Source: Motacilla alba alba
Taxonomy: Eukaryota; Chordata; Aves; Passeriformes; Motacillidae
Assembly: GCF_015832195.1 (NCBI RefSeq)
Contig: NC_052030.1
Coordinates: 13,721,439 to 13,785,438, forward strand
Length of the DNA: 64,000 bases
Direction: 5' to 3'
Shown here in pieces: positions 37,241-51,269 of the stretch. Both the position numbers and the translations under genes were made by a program. The notes beneath the pieces were generated by a model, which was not told the origin of the DNA, did no database searches, and saw only the letters and a program-made list of their open reading frames with translations. Every line of letters begins with the position of its first letter. The stretch's first letter is position 1.

Positions 37241-40200
37241 AGTACTTTTTTCTTGTACTAACCTAGTTCTAGTTCACTTTTCAACAGTTACTCAAGTTCT
37301 TTGTCACCCACTTTTGATGTAATTTTGTTAATTGCCTCACATTTAGGGGTTTTTAAACCTTATTGAAGAATAAATTGCCTTCTTTAAGGGTTTCTTCTGA
37401 AAGATGGATTATGGACAGAAAGGTAGAAAAGAGGGGATGAGATTTAAGGAAATCAGAAATGGTATTTTTGCTTCAAATGTTTATATAGCCAATTTACCTG
37501 TCCACAGACCCTTTACAGATACCTATGTATGCATGTGTATGAATGGATGTGTTCAGTTTTACATACATACCTCTTGCTTTCCTAGCCAGTTTCGACAGTA
37601 GTGATAAATGTCATTTCTGCAGTTACTGTGTAGTCTTAGATATGAATCATGTATTCTGAGCCATGCTTCTCACAGTTACCAAGTGAAAACAGAGAGAACA
37701 GGGCAGACTGCAGGGCCACAGCTCTCAGGGTCAGGGTTTCCTCCCTGCAGGAAGGATGGAAGGAGAGAAATGCTCAGGGATCTCTGCCACGTGCAGTTAA
37801 ATCCAGCTCAGCCCTCAGGTGGCTGCAGCCTGTGCTCCTGCATTCCTCAGAAGGAGTGACCTTGCACCCAGGCACTGGGACAAGCGTTCTGCACAGCTGC
37901 ACTCCAGACCTTTGGGCTACAGGACGTTGAACTTGCACCCATTTTGCCACACGCTTCATGTCTGTTTTCAAACGAGGAATTAAGAAATATTAGAATTGCA
38001 CACAGCAATATTTTTGTATCTGAGGATTTATAGATGTGTGCTGAACATCTGAGGTTCTCATCTATAGCTTTTGTAATTTAGATTTTGCTCTCTGATTGCC
38101 TTTGGAGTATCTGCAGGGTTTTCTTGCATTTGCGGGGAATTTACATTTAAAATTGTCTGTGATGTGCTCTCTTTCCACTGCTCTAATTTCTCAATGTCAT
38201 TTTGATTATTAGCATTTTTTTGATACAAGTTAAAGCACTTTTCTCCTTTCTAACCACACAGCTTTCATATTCCCCAAGCATCTATTTACTCTCCAGTATG
38301 CTTTAGTATGCCTTTTTATAGGCAGATATTTAATTTCCATTTGTTCCCTTCACTGGCAGACTAGCTTATTTTTATAATTTGTCTCATTATTTCTCCTTTT
38401 TAATCTTTATATTTCAAGGGAAATGGGATGACACATTTGTTCTGAGTTTCTCCGTTATGAAGTTTATTTTAATTGACACAGCTCCTCAGTGAAGGACAGA
38501 TGATTGGTTTCCAGCTCCTGCTCCTCTCCAAGGTGAGCTGCAGGGGATGGAGTCCCCCCGCTGGAGCAGCAGCAGCAGGGGCTGCAGCAGCCTGGCCTCC
38601 TGCAGGAGCCCCCAGCTCCAGCCCCCAGCCCGACTCTTCCATCTTCTCTCCTCCTCTCATTCCAGTTTTTGGATAAAGTTTATCCCTGGCCACCACTGCT
38701 CACGGGCTCTTGGCTCCTGGCAAAACCTGCTGGGGGAAAGCACAGAGCACCATCCCAGGCCCTGCTCTGCTCCTCAGTGACACTGAACAGCTTTCCTAAA
38801 CTCAAACAAGGCTCTTGCACGATTCAGTTCCAGACAAGGCTTCAGGAAACAGAGCTCATGTCAGACACTCTTGCCTTGTAGCCACCCACCTGGCCAATGT
38901 GGCCTCCTTGCCATTGTTTGACTGCTTGTTCAGAATTACATTTACGTGAAACGTGATACAGAGCTGTTTGACAAATGTTCTGGGAGCAATTTGAGTGCTT
39001 TTTCCCTTCACCCAGGTAAGCACTAACGCAAGCTCACTGGTGTGGGCATTCTTGAGGCTGGCACCTACTCGTTAGCTGTGAGTCTTTGTGACTGCCAGCT
39101 GTGCTCTGATGAAATACTTGTGATTGCACCTTTGAGAACAATTCCTATTTTGGGGGACTTTAAAGCAAAGACTGAAACAAATGGAATTTTTTCAGTGTTT
39201 CAAAATGCGTCTGTTAATGATGGTCTGGAGATGTTAATTTTCACTCTCAGTGAAAAGAAATTTACAGAAGAAAATGTTCTTTGTGTTGGAGGAAAAGAGG
39301 CAAGGAAGACAAAGACGTGTCAAGTCTTTTTCCTGAAGAATTCAGATTTATGCCATTTATGAACATAGCTTTTACACTGACTTTTTCCTCTTCGGAATTT
39401 AATTAATCTCCCCAGTATGGTTAAAAGAGCACCACTTTATAGCTGTGAACAGCAGCCCATGCCATGCACAAACTTGCATTTGTGGCTGAAGCATCTCTAA
39501 TACGTACTTGTTACTTCTTTGTTGGATGTCAGCAAAAATCAGTTTGTAAGAATGACTTTTATTATCCCTAGCAGTTTACAGTTGCATAATTTTTGCTGAC
39601 ATGCTCACACAATTGAAGACAATACCTGCTTCCATTACAAATGAGAGGGAGGAGAGGCTTAGATAAGGGTTCTTGTGTTCTACATTCCAAGTGAGTCCTA
39701 GCGTTGTAAAGATAGATAAAGAATTTAGATTTATATCTAAAATCTAGATTTTAACTCTTATACACGGCTGTTGATTTTCCTCCTGCCTTCTCAATAAGGC
39801 AGTGCTCAGTGGGAGAGTGAGTTTCAGTGGCTGGTTGCTGGGGTCAAAAGAAATTCATTTCAGTTGTGTGGATGGGGAAGTAGAGAGCTGTGAGCTCTTG
39901 CTAAAGGCAGATGAGGTTAAGGGGACTGGTTGTTTACACAGTGTACAACTCTACAATGCTTCAGTAGACATTGCAAGTGTTTGATTAACAGTTCCTGCTG
40001 ATTTTCCACATCTTTGGGGAGTCCTGTGTCGTGTCTGTGATCACTGGTCACAGCCAAGGGAGAAAGAATCATGCATTTTAATTCATTTCAGAGAAAGTGA
40101 GAACATTTCATGCTTCTCAGGAGCATCAAGAACCCAGTACAGCTAATATAATATAATATACCTCACATATGGCAATGCCAGGACACACAGGCATTCTAAA

Positions 40201-43200
40201 GTTTAGGTTTGTTTCATTTGTGAGGTCTCTGCCTTCTTAATTGGAGCTTCTAACTCAAATCCCAGAGGATACTGAAGAACTGTTTCCTCCACTAAAGTAC
40301 AGTACTGCAATCATCATTACTGCTGCTGGTTTTGTCTTCCCTCAGAGCAGCTGCTCTGCAGAGCTGGCGGTGCCGTCCTGGATGCTGCTCTCTAACATCC
40401 TCTCTTGTAAAATCCTGGAATGGAGCTCTTGGCTAGAACCTCTTCTCATCTGGCTTTTCTTTATTCTGTCACCAGGTCATGCATTAGAAGCTGCCTCACG
40501 CCTTTTGCTTTCAGGGATGCTGGCGAGGGTCGGTGTCACGGGCCTGATTTTCATTAGTGGCTAATCTTAATGTGTGGTTTGGTCCTCTTCCTTTTCTTCT
40601 CTTTGTATTTTTGGTAGTCTGGCAGGACAAGTGCCCATGATCAGCTTGTACAAACAGCCATGCAGAGATTTCACTAGGAAACACAAAATTAGGAAGTAGT
40701 ACACTCAAAGAAGTTCTCTTACTCTATTAATATGCGTGAAAGGACCTATTTCTTGAGGTGTATCTTTATTTTAATAGATTAATTTAGAGTATTTTTGAAA
40801 ACATATGCAATTAGCATTGATCTTTTTTTCACCATAAGACAAGGTGCATAAATGAGAGCCTGAGAGGTACTTTTCTTGTACTGTTTGAGACAGTGCTCCA
40901 ACACATGCACTTCACTTTCAGGTGGAAAATGCTTTGTTTGACACCTCTTTGCAAGCTCACATGAATGTCTCCTTTCTCTCACTTTACCCCAGTGGTGATT
41001 AATGTACTTTCTGAACCAGTGAAATACTCACATTCCTACAAATCCTTTTTATTCCTGCTACTTTTATCAGGTATGTGTGCCCCATCGTGCTGTACACTAT
41101 ATTACGTTTTCAGGTAGCTTGGAGTTGGTGTTCACATGTAAAATGAGCTTGGACTGTCCCCAGATTTGCAGAGGCTCCCCTCAGCCGTGCCTGGGTTTGG
41201 ATCCTGGTGCTGGTTTTGCCTGGCTCTCCTCCAGACACAGCAGCCCTGCCCCAGCAGCTGCCCCTGCCTGGGTCCTGTGTCTGCAGGGAGGTTCCCTGGC
41301 AGGGATGTCCCTCCCAGGCTGCTCCCGGGGGCTTCTCCCAGAAAGGGGAGCTGGGCAGAGCCTTCTCCTCCCAGTGAGGAGGGAAGGGCTGTGCACCCAC
41401 GCCCGGGAGCTGCAGAGACCCACAGCCCTGCCCCAGCTGCAGTGCAGCCACCTCAGCCTCCAGAAGCTTCTGTACAGGCGAGCCAGGTGCCTCTGAGACT
41501 GAGCAGGGTGGGTCCCACGCTGGTGGGAGGTGCAAAGAGCATCCTGGGGACCAGGCAGTGTCACCTTGGAGTGATGCTTCCTCAGTGACACTCATTGCTG
41601 CTCCGGCTTTCCCAGGGACTCCAGGCATCGCTTCTGCGAGCAGAAATTTACTGCATGTGTGTGATGCAAGCTCTCTTATTCTCCCCTTCCAGCACTCCCC
41701 CAACTCCTCCCAAAACAGATGTTGCCATAAACTGATATGTCACTTGGTCCTGAACTTTTCTTAATGATTGTGGTGGCATTTCTAATATTTCTTAGAGGCA
41801 AGTGCAGCAGCTGCCAAATGTAATTGTTGCACTAAGGCAATGAAATACATTTTACCACAAAAACGGTGCAGCTGTGATTCCATGATTGCTGCTCCCCTTG
41901 TTCCACCGCAGAGCTGAAGAATTGGTCTGGTCAGTTCTAGACATAGACACAGTTCTAGAACATCTCTGGAAATTCCCCATTCCTGATCCCAGGGTCCCAC
42001 AAAAGCCATTGCTATGTGCTTTTTGTTATTCATGTTGAACAAATGTCTCACCAATCTGGACAACTCTGCTACACTAACTTGTCAGGAGACATTTTTGCTT
42101 TTTTTTTGTTTCCCATTTTAAATTCTCCTCCTTGACTGACCCTCATGCAGACCCCTGATCCTTAACCCAGATGAATTTTGTATGAGGCATATTTGGGCTC
42201 TCCTTCTGGTCTAGCTCACTGGGGGTGAGATCTGCCATTCTGCTTTATCCCATGCAGTTTTTTCTTTTTTTTTTAACAGATTCATAGGAAAAGGATTCAG
42301 ATAAATTTCCCGGTTACTTTATATTGTATTTGGTCTTTATTTTCTTTGGTTTTCTACTGCAGAAGTGAAAAGACATTGAAGTGTTTTGCACATGCTTTCT
42401 GCTATAGACAAATATCAAGTAAGATGTAACACAGTCCAGACTTTCTTTGACTTTGGTCCCACCCTTTCTTCCCCCTTGACATTTATTTAAATGCTCAACT
42501 CCAAGGCAAAACTGAATTTCTTTCATTATTCAAAACACCAGTGGATGGAGTTTATTTTTGCTATCACAGCATAGCTTCCCAGTAATTTTTCTTATGCTTT
42601 TGAAAAATGTACATTGTTCATATCAATCACTCCGTGCTTTTATACAATTGGTTGTAATAATGTTTTTAGTCATCTGTTTTAAAGACCAAAATAACAACTC
42701 TGTCTCTGCAGAGCACTCATAGATATTCAGCACTTCTGACTCTGCCATGACCTGCTGCACTGCTCATGGTTCATCAGGGCATGCTTTGAGGAGCTGCAGA
42801 TGTTTGGACATGGAATTTTAACTGGACACATTAAAGTCATTTAGGCCAGCTATGAAACTGTGACCTGTATCCATATTTAAATTCAGAAAAGGTTGAATTT
42901 CCATCAGAGCTACTGAAAGGTATTAAAGTTTTGTATGTTTGGGATTGCTGTTTTCTGCTCTGCCAGTCGTGACTACGAAGCATTGATGCTTTCCTGTTAC
43001 AAAATAAATGCAGCTGTAAGCATCATTCAAGGGACCAATCACCGTGTGGTGCTCAGTAGCCATGTGTTTAATTGTAAATACTAATGAACACAAAAGCACT
43101 GCTGGAATTATGTCTGAGGCTAAGCCAGCTCCTAGCAGTTGTGCAGTTTAAACTCTTGATTCCGGCCACCTTAGCAGTAGGACAAAAATAAGTGGTAACT

Positions 43201-45668
43201 AAAATAGTTCAAATTTCTAGAAGGGGCCTTTAAAGACTGAGAGACAAGACTGATTTATGTGGGAAGAAGTAATTACAATGAACAAGGGTTCCAGTTTGGT
43301 TTTAGCTTACATGCTTGTGAGGCATTTAATGTGTACAACCATCTATATTTTTCCAGATTTAATCAGATACTAAAATGTCTGCAGCCAGAAAAGGCTATTG
43401 CTTATTACATTGTCTCTGGGGAAAGCAGTGTCTGGTAGAGATTCTTGCTGCATCTGGCTGCTGTTGAGTCATCCAGCTGATGTTATTTGAATTTCCACTA
43501 GACTTGAACCCGGTACTGAAACAATGAAATGTTTGCTCATAAAAATGGAGAAAGAGTATGTGGAAACTTTTGTTTTATGACAGTGAGACAAATACCAGTA
43601 ATCTGAAATTGTGGCAGGAAATGTAGCTTTCTTAGAAAAGGGAAAAAAAAAAGAAGAGACACTGAATTGGATCTTGAATCTTCTAGACTCAATATTTGAA
43701 ACAGAAAGCCCTGTGAATTTATGACTGTATCATTTTGCATATCTCAAACCAGCATTGCCTTTTCCCACGAATAGAGACCTTTTCCTGGTATTGAATTGTT
43801 TTTTTCTATTTCCCAGTGACTCAGATTCCTTGTTTACATCTATATCTATCTAGCTGTCTTAGGACATGAGGTTTCATTTCTGAAAGAGCAGATATGTTTT
43901 CTTGCAAATATCACAGTGGAATTTAAAAAGTGATGTTTGCCCATGTCAGCTAGGTAAAAGCAATCAGAAATACCTATCTTGCTGTTCAGTGAAGTCAGTG
44001 TTAAAAAAATCCCACAAATTACTTCCTGTAAGATACATAATTTGCTTTAATGATGAATTTATGGATGAGAGAAAATTCGGATAAACTCAGATATATAATT
44101 TATGCAATAAGCAGCTAATCCATAGTAAGTGCAACAGGCCCCAGGAGAGGACACTGTAAAGTATTTCCCATGCTAACAAACTAGCGACGTTATTTTGCCT
44201 TTTCAATTTCTTCAATTATTCTGATTTACTTTTGACAATTCACTTAATCAAGGAAAATTGCCCCCTTTAAATTTCCTTTTTAGCGTACCATTCACTGATG
44301 AGATGAAGCAGAAACTAAGTGCACTAACTGCAGCAGTCAATTTTCAGAATTAAGAGTATTGGTGTGTTTGTTTTTGCTCTAAGTTGCGCCAGGCTGCTAT
44401 TTCTCCTGGATTCTTTGCACTCTGAGGAAGGAGAGTGTTCTGGCAACTGTTCATCAAAAACCCTTTGGAGTGCTTACCCCTACTACAGACAGTGGAAGGC
44501 GTGAGCGTGGGGGCTGCTGCCCCTTTCCAGGCTGGGCCCGGGCAGGGCTGCGGAACGCTGAGCTCCCCCCTCCCTCCGGAGTGCCTTTGGAACTCCCCCC
44601 AAAAGCTGAGCTCTGGCTGCCCCTGTGGCTCTCACACTGCCAGGCTTGATTCAGCTCTTCCTGATTATTCAGATAACTGTTCAGATTATTCAGGCAACCT
44701 AAAAAAGCCCATACCAGCACTTTGGACTGCTTTCATCCCTTTCTTGAGAGGTCTTAGAGGACTACTCAGAAAAATGGGTCAGATCTCAGAAGACAATTAA
44801 TGAGTCAGAGAGTGACCCAGTTCAGAGAAAAGACAAACAGTAATGAGCCCAAAGAAGCCATCCAAAAGAGAATGTTTGCCTGTACACCATTTCTTACACC
44901 AACTATTACACAGTCCTTCATTCAGATTAAATATTGAATTGGTGATTAGCACTGTCAGCTCAATTTAAGAGACATAAGGAAGTCCATACATCCAAAGTGC
45001 TTTAGTACATTGGAGGTTTGAAAAATTAAAAGGAAAACAAATTATTGCCTGAAAATTAATTCCTACATTATATTAAAGAACAACCTCATCAATAATGTCT
45101 TAAATCTTCTGTTGGTCAGGAAGCAATATTGATTAATTGGGGGTTTGTGTATGGGCAGGCAGTGAGGGAGAGGGGTTTCTGCACTGGTGCCTGGGAGAAA
45201 TGAAAAGTAAACCTTTTAAAAGACACATAGGGCATAATTTTCATTTGAATGATTGCTCCTGAGATTGGCACTCTGGAGAAGCAACTGTTTCATCCTGTTC
45301 TCCATGATCTGAATGTGTGTGATCATACATCAGCACCTGTTTTCCAGATAACAGCTGTTTACAAAATGATCCATCTCTTCCTGGAAATACTTTCATTTAA
45401 ATGATTCATAGGAACATGTTTATTATAAGGAGATGTTTGCGTGAATTTGTACAATTCATTTTGATTCATTGATTTCCATTTGAACCCAGAATGAAAATAA
45501 ATTTTGGAATGAGTCATGGAGGAGACATTCCATTTTCTGGCCAGCCCTGGGGTGGCCATCAATAATTCACAATCAGGCTTTGGAACTTCTGGGAAATTCT
45601 TCTCACAGCAGCACTGCAAGCTGGATTCAGGTGCCTGCAGTGACAAGGAGGGAGCAGCCATCGTGCAG
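37241..45668. other. Long noncoding stretch with GC-rich islands
   Basis: GC-richer patches lie at 38500-38780, 41160-41640 and 44490-44650. Each is open in several frames on both strands (up to 197 codons at 41110-41703). Translations are dominated by Pro, Ala, Leu, Ser and Gly and lack a domain, so composition is the simplest explanation. CpG dinucleotides are not abundant enough for a confident CpG-island promoter, though 44490-44590 has several. One 82-base plus-strand pseudo-exon candidate is at 38934-39015. Confidence 0.45.
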
Positions 45669-46030
45669 CTGTGTGGTTTGCAGCTGTGGTTTGCAGTTGG
45701 TGTGGTTTGCAGCTATGTGGTTCACAGTTGTGGTTTGCAGTTGTTGTGGTTTGCAGTTGCTGTGGTTTGCAGTTGCTGTGGTTTGCAGCTGTGTGGTTCA
45801 CAGTGGTGGTTTGCAGCTGTGTGGTTTGCAGCTGTGTGGTTTGCAGTTGTTGTGGTTTGCAGCTGTGTGGTTTGCAGCTGTGTGGTTTGCAGTTGTTGTG
45901 GTTTGCAGTTGTTGTGGTTTGCAGTTCTGTGGTTTGCAGTTCTGTGGTTTGCAGTTGTTGTGGTTTGCAGTTGTTGTGGTTTGCAGTTGTTGTGGTTTGC
46001 AGTTCTGTGGTTTGCAGCTGTGGTTTGCTC
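45669..46030 (+). repeat. Minisatellite of about 15 bp, 24 units
   Basis: About 24 copies of a core TGTGGTTTGCAG followed by CTG, TTG, TTGT or TTCTG run head to tail, spaced mostly 13 to 18 bases. Two units near 45720 and 45800 carry the variant TGTGGTTCACAG. No unit contains a stop codon in most frames, so frames of 134 to 207 codons stay open on both strands, giving Cys/Leu/Trp/Phe-rich or Thr/Asn/Gln/Lys-rich translations. These are not genes. Confidence 0.97.
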
Positions 46031-49000
46031 AGGAATGCCACGAGAAGGAGCTGCCAGCAGAGCAGCCCAGGCTGAGGGACACCTGCCATGCCCTCGGCTG
46101 AGGTGTGAAGTTTACAGAGCTGTGTTGCTGGCAGGATAAGTCCTGGTCACTGCAAGGGGCTGCCTGGGCTGCAGGGTCAGAAATGCCCACGGCTGGCAGT
46201 CCCGTGCTCTGGATTTGCGTGGTGTGAGCAGCCCCTGCTCCCAGGCATGGTCCCATTCCTGGCATGATCCCATTCCTGGCGTGCTCCAGGAGAATGTGAT
46301 GGTCCCTGTGGCTCCCTCCCAACTCAGGGTATGCCATTCTCTCTTACTTATTCAAACATGTCCTTGAATTGTGTGTTTTCAAAACGGGGTCAAATATAGA
46401 GAAAGACACAAAGCAATTTGAGAAAAAGAAACACACAAATTTTCTCACAGACTAAATATGACTTGTTTCATTGTTCTGATAACATCACAGTTCTTGAAAC
46501 TGAATTGTCAGAATGAGCACCATGTGGGAGATTTTAAAGGCATTTAGGCACTCTATTGAGTTAGCTACCTGAATATCCTAAAAAGCTGACCCTCTCTTCA
46601 AAAAAGTTCTTTATTAACCTCAAATGCAACACCAAATTGCCTCTATAACCTCTTCCTTTTTTACTGTTTGCTTTTGCATAATGTAACAGCAGGGCTTTGA
46701 GGCTCATGCTGTGCTCTGGTTCTGCCCTGTGGGCAGCCCATATTTGTACAGAGCTGTGCTAAAGCTTTTTCTTTCCCCATGTGAGACAAGATCATTTAAA
46801 CAGCAGCTGTCTTTCTTGTGGGGGGAAAAGTACTTACAATTTTGAATAACTACCTACTCAGGTCTTTCTTTCTATCCACTGAAAGCTACTAGAAAGTATC
46901 CAGGAAAAGAGACTAGGGAGAGAAAGTTAATAGTAATTTTGTCCAAAAAATTGAGTTTGAAATGTAATGATGTTTACAAAAAAACCCCAGTTAATTTTAA
47001 CTGAAACATGTTGAGATAAACTGCTTGCAAATAAAGGACACTTTGGTTGAGATTCATTTTAAGGAGCCTTTCTAGTCTCTTAAAACTAATGAACTGCTGC
47101 CAATAAAGACTAAAATACAGCAATAAAAAGGCATTACATATTCCATATGCTTTTGAAACTCCACAGAGGCCACTGGGGAGCCGCTCCCCTACTCCACTGA
47201 GCAGTATTTCAGACCTGAAGAGACAGCAGGTCTGAGAAGGGGTCCCTGGTTTTTCCCTAAGTGGGACCAATTTAAGCTCCTCTCCCCTCCCCTCCCTTCT
47301 GGCCTTCCCTCAGCAGGGCTGAACCTCAGGCAGCTTTGTCTCCAGAGGCTGGGGAGCGATGCAGGAATTACTTCTGAGAGATAATTAGCTGGGCTCTAGG
47401 AAGTGTTTTCTGCCCATTTGCAAGTATCCTTTTGGTGCATTCTGGCTCCCCATCTTCACCCAGCTCATGTTCAGGTGGCAGCTCTTATCTCCAGTGCAGT
47501 TCTGACACACAGCTGTGCTAAGGGGAATTGAATCAGGTATTTATTAATAATGGTGATTTCAGCTCAGCTGACTGTGTGGGCTGGTACAGAGAAAAGCAAT
47601 AACTTCTGTGTATAATTTAAATGATCCCATATTTTAGAGAAGTGGAAATAAATGTTCAAGGTCAGTGTCATGTGGTTCCAACTGCATTTTCTTACAGCAC
47701 AACCAGGTGAACAGCAGGTGTATTATGCAGAACAGCCTCCACCAGAATAAAGCCATAATTGAAATGGACGTTGATGTCACTGAACAATTTATCTTCCTTA
47801 AAAGGGTTTTGCTTTACAAAAGAAGCTAATTTAGTCTGGGAATTAAATTGATGGCCATGTGGGAACATTTGTCTAATTCACTTAGAGTTGTATCATTAGC
47901 CATGATTGTTTGATCAATATTTACAAAACAGTGGAATTTACCCAGTTGACAGATGTCAGAGTTCCGCTCCTCATTACTGAAAGTAGATTCTTTGTGGGAA
48001 ACCTGCAACAACATCTACTTCCTTAGAGACTCAAAATGCTAATACGAAGGTAATAATGGATTTTTGAAGGCACGATACAGTCTTCTCTGATTGAAGGAAC
48101 CCGTGGGTTTCGGGCTGTTAATCCCCCTGGCTGATCTTTTAAGAAGAAGCTAAAACCAGGAAATGCTCTTCCTAAATAGATAATATTAATATGCACTACG
48201 TGCAGAATGTTTTAGTGGCCTTGCAGGAGTGGATAAAACCTGGAGGATGCCAAATATCCTACATCTAACAGCTAAAAAAAGAATTACTTGTATTCTCAGC
48301 TTATGTGTGGGTGCTAGCAGAGTGCTTCAGGGAAGAAGATACTGCTGCAATTACCTGCATACTCTGGGATTGTCTATTCTTCCTCTTTAATTGTGTCATG
48401 CTGTTAGTCTTTTACCAGTTTTACTCTACCTGTGGAAGCTGAATCCCAGACAAATGGATTTTAGACTAGTATGAGAAATTATTCGGGTCCAAAACTTTCC
48501 TACATGTTCATACTTCAAAAAAATACAGAAAATAAATATATCTTAATCTTCAGAACTTTAATTAATCTCATTAAAACTTTTCTTCATTCCTACAATTTAA
48601 ATCATCATGTATTCAGCTTGCGTTCTGTGAGTCGTGGCTATGACCACTTAAAATGGTTTATCTAATTTCAGTTCATTATCCTATTTTGGGGAGACTGTTT
48701 CTATCAAGTGGCAAAATCATATCTCCTCCTCCCTTCTCATCCAAAATTCACTTAATCTCTCACTTTAGCACAACTTTTGGAAATTCTTAGTAAGATTTAT
48801 CACTATCAACACTTTGGAGTCTGGGCGCTGCAAAGTGATGTGATACATCGTGTATTCACAGTGAACCATCACTGCATAGTTTGTGAGAATATATCTATAA
48901 ATTTGGAATACTTGCTGCTAAAAATGTGTGCATTCATGGTGGAATCTGAGCAGCAAAACCCCTGCCTAGGTTTGGGCTTGGATGCGTGGATTCTGCGGAA

Positions 49001-51269
49001 GGAGCTTCCTTCAGTTCTGTTACAGACAGGAAAGCTCCTGTTAGAGGAAGGCTCCCTCTGCCCCTCTTGGTAAAAATCAGCGTTGTTCCACTGCCGACCT
49101 GAGAACACAGCTCATTTTGGGCAGGGCTTACCAGAAATGCCTGTTTATCAGGCAGTAAATAGAAGAGAGAGGCCCGTTTAAACAACTTGAGCTTATTTTT
49201 CTGTGAATGTTGACTGTTCTCATTGCTTTCATATTTTTTAGCTATCCTGCCTGTGGCTCAGACTATCACTGAATTATCCTGGGTGTAAAATTGGAGAAGT
49301 TTATGGAAATTATTCCTGATTTTCCCTGGCTACCCTGTATTTTTGTTCTCTGTTGATAGTTAGAGATTTTCCTTTTTCTCTCCTCTCTCTCTTTTCCTTT
49401 CTCCCTCCCTCCCTCACCCTTTTTCTTTTAATAATGGATTGTTATCTTGTAAGCTTTTCTGCCTCTTAGCCTTGTTTAAAAGAAACACTCGGTTACTTCC
49501 TAATGACAAGAAACACAGGAGTAGCTTCCTCCATATTCTTTTTCTTCCCTTGCTTGACTTGCCCTCTGCAGTTAAAATGATACATTTTCCACTTGTGCAA
49601 TTTTATGATCTTCTTAAACCAACATGCACAAATACATAAAGCACAAGTAGCTTGGTAGCTCTCGCTGACATTTAAAACCAGAAGCATGACTACATTAGAT
49701 AAAATATATCTTTCTTTTCACTACATTTTTCACTTTATTGCATTTCTCACATTGTAAATATGTTTTTAAGAGTATGTGCTAATCTATTAACCAAGTATGA
49801 TGCACTGAGGTACCCAGCTGTCAGAGGAGGATTAGTGCATCCATGCCTGCTGGAAGGAGCCAGCTGATCCTTGTCTCAGCATTGACTATTTCTGCCCCTA
49901 ACGGGGAATGCAGGAGTCCTGGCCCGTGGGCAGGGTGGGTGAGGTACCTGGGCTGGCACAGCTCTTTCCCCGGGAGTGGAAGGTGAAGTGGAGCCGGGTG
50001 TCTGCCTGTTACCAGCACCTCCAGGCTCAGCCCTGGAGAGGAAACCAAAACTCTTCTCAGGAGCCTGTTCCAGTCAGGCCAGGATGTCACACCATGAGGG
50101 GGGTTCTTTAGCTCCCTTGGGTAAGAAGCCAGCCCCAGCTGAAATCTGGCTTCCACGTTTTGGGTTAAATAATTTCTCGAGTTGGTAGTTATGTGAGAAT
50201 GCTAATGGCTGGTGCAGACCTATATTGAAGTTCAATTTCTTTAAGTCAGTGTGGAAGGAAGAATCAGCTCTAGGCTTTCCAGGTAAGGGATTTCCATATG
50301 CTTGAATTTGCGTCTTTAATTACAACTGTCAAATTGGTGCTTTTGAGAAGTGTATTTCCTTGAATTCCTTCTGTTCTCTTTGGTTCTGGCGTGACAGGAG
50401 GAAAACAGACACAGACATGGTGATGGATTTGACAGCTGACCTATTACTCTCCAAGAAAATTATACCATGATGGACCTCCTCTAATAAGAATTCAGAAGGT
50501 ATTAATGTCACTTTCAGTCTAATAAATGTTTGACCTTTATTATGGTCTTACAGAAATGATAGCTGCTCATACTCTTCAATTTTAAATGCACGCTGAAAAA
50601 CGTTTAAATTTGGAAAGCCCACAGATTCAAGGCAAGTTCAAGAAATTGCTTCTGACTTCAGGCATTGTAATCAATTTATGAATAACAGGATGAGCTGGCT
50701 CATGTTGAAGGTGGCAATCTAAGGAACTAAAAAATCTGTTTCATAAAGCTACACATCAGGCTTTCCCTTCTTTAGGAAGCTCTGTTTTATGATTCTGTAG
50801 ATTTTCATTGGTGTACTTTCATTTCAGGTTCTGGGAAGAAAGCCAGGAGTTTAATCCCATTTTATAAGCGACTGGGGCCAAATTCTATTCCCAGAAAATT
50901 AAATGAGAGTTCTGTGATGGAGTTCAAAAGAATTGGGAATTGACCTCTATCTAATATCTTTCAGAATAATTTATTAAAACTATTTCACTTTTTTTTGCTA
51001 TTGCATTGCCAATGCAAATTTGTGCATTGGGTTTAAGACTTGGGCAAAGGGGGAAAGCAGCTAAATAATGATTGACATTCTAGCTACTTTATACTTAATG
51101 CATATTACTCCTAAAACCAATGCAATGCACGATTTCCTGACATTACAGAAAGGGCCATATGTGCTAAATAAAAAAAAACAGTTTGAAAAATAAAATGCCC
51201 CGATCTCAGTAGGCAAACATGCACGGTTAGCTCCAAACAACCCATGAAGGATCAGGAGCTGAAACTCAC
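46031..51269. other. Long single-copy noncoding stretch
   Basis: Nothing recognised as a gene. A perfect TCAAGGTCA (extended nuclear-receptor half-site of the ERR/SF-1 type) lies at 47656-47664. A pyrimidine-rich tract of CTCTCT and CCCTCCCTCCCT words is at 49368-49430. A faint MIR-like match sits at 50845-50935. Confidence 0.45.
50845..50935 (+). mobile_element. Possible MIR-type SINE relic
   Basis: TTTAATCCCATTTTATAAGC followed by GACTGGGGCCAAATTC resembles the MIR words for 'ATCCCCATTTTACAGATGAGGAAACTGAGGC', but the following part matches poorly. Could be chance. Confidence 0.3.

Noticed and set aside
40779..40982. Minus-strand 67-codon frame with charged composition
   Set aside because: No acceptor or donor at its edges; no recognised family.
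41110..41703. 197-codon minus-strand frame in a GC-rich patch
   Set aside because: Plus-strand frames of 139-140 codons overlap it, composition is low-complexity, and no domain or splice pair was seen.
45516..46139. Open frames of 207 codons (plus) and 176 codons (minus)
   Set aside because: Translation of the TGTGGTTTGCAG array; open in overlapping frames on both strands.
47700..47829. Plus-strand frame after TTTTCTTACAG, 43 codons to a stop
   Set aside because: A short terminal-exon-like segment of the kind expected by chance; no partner exon found.
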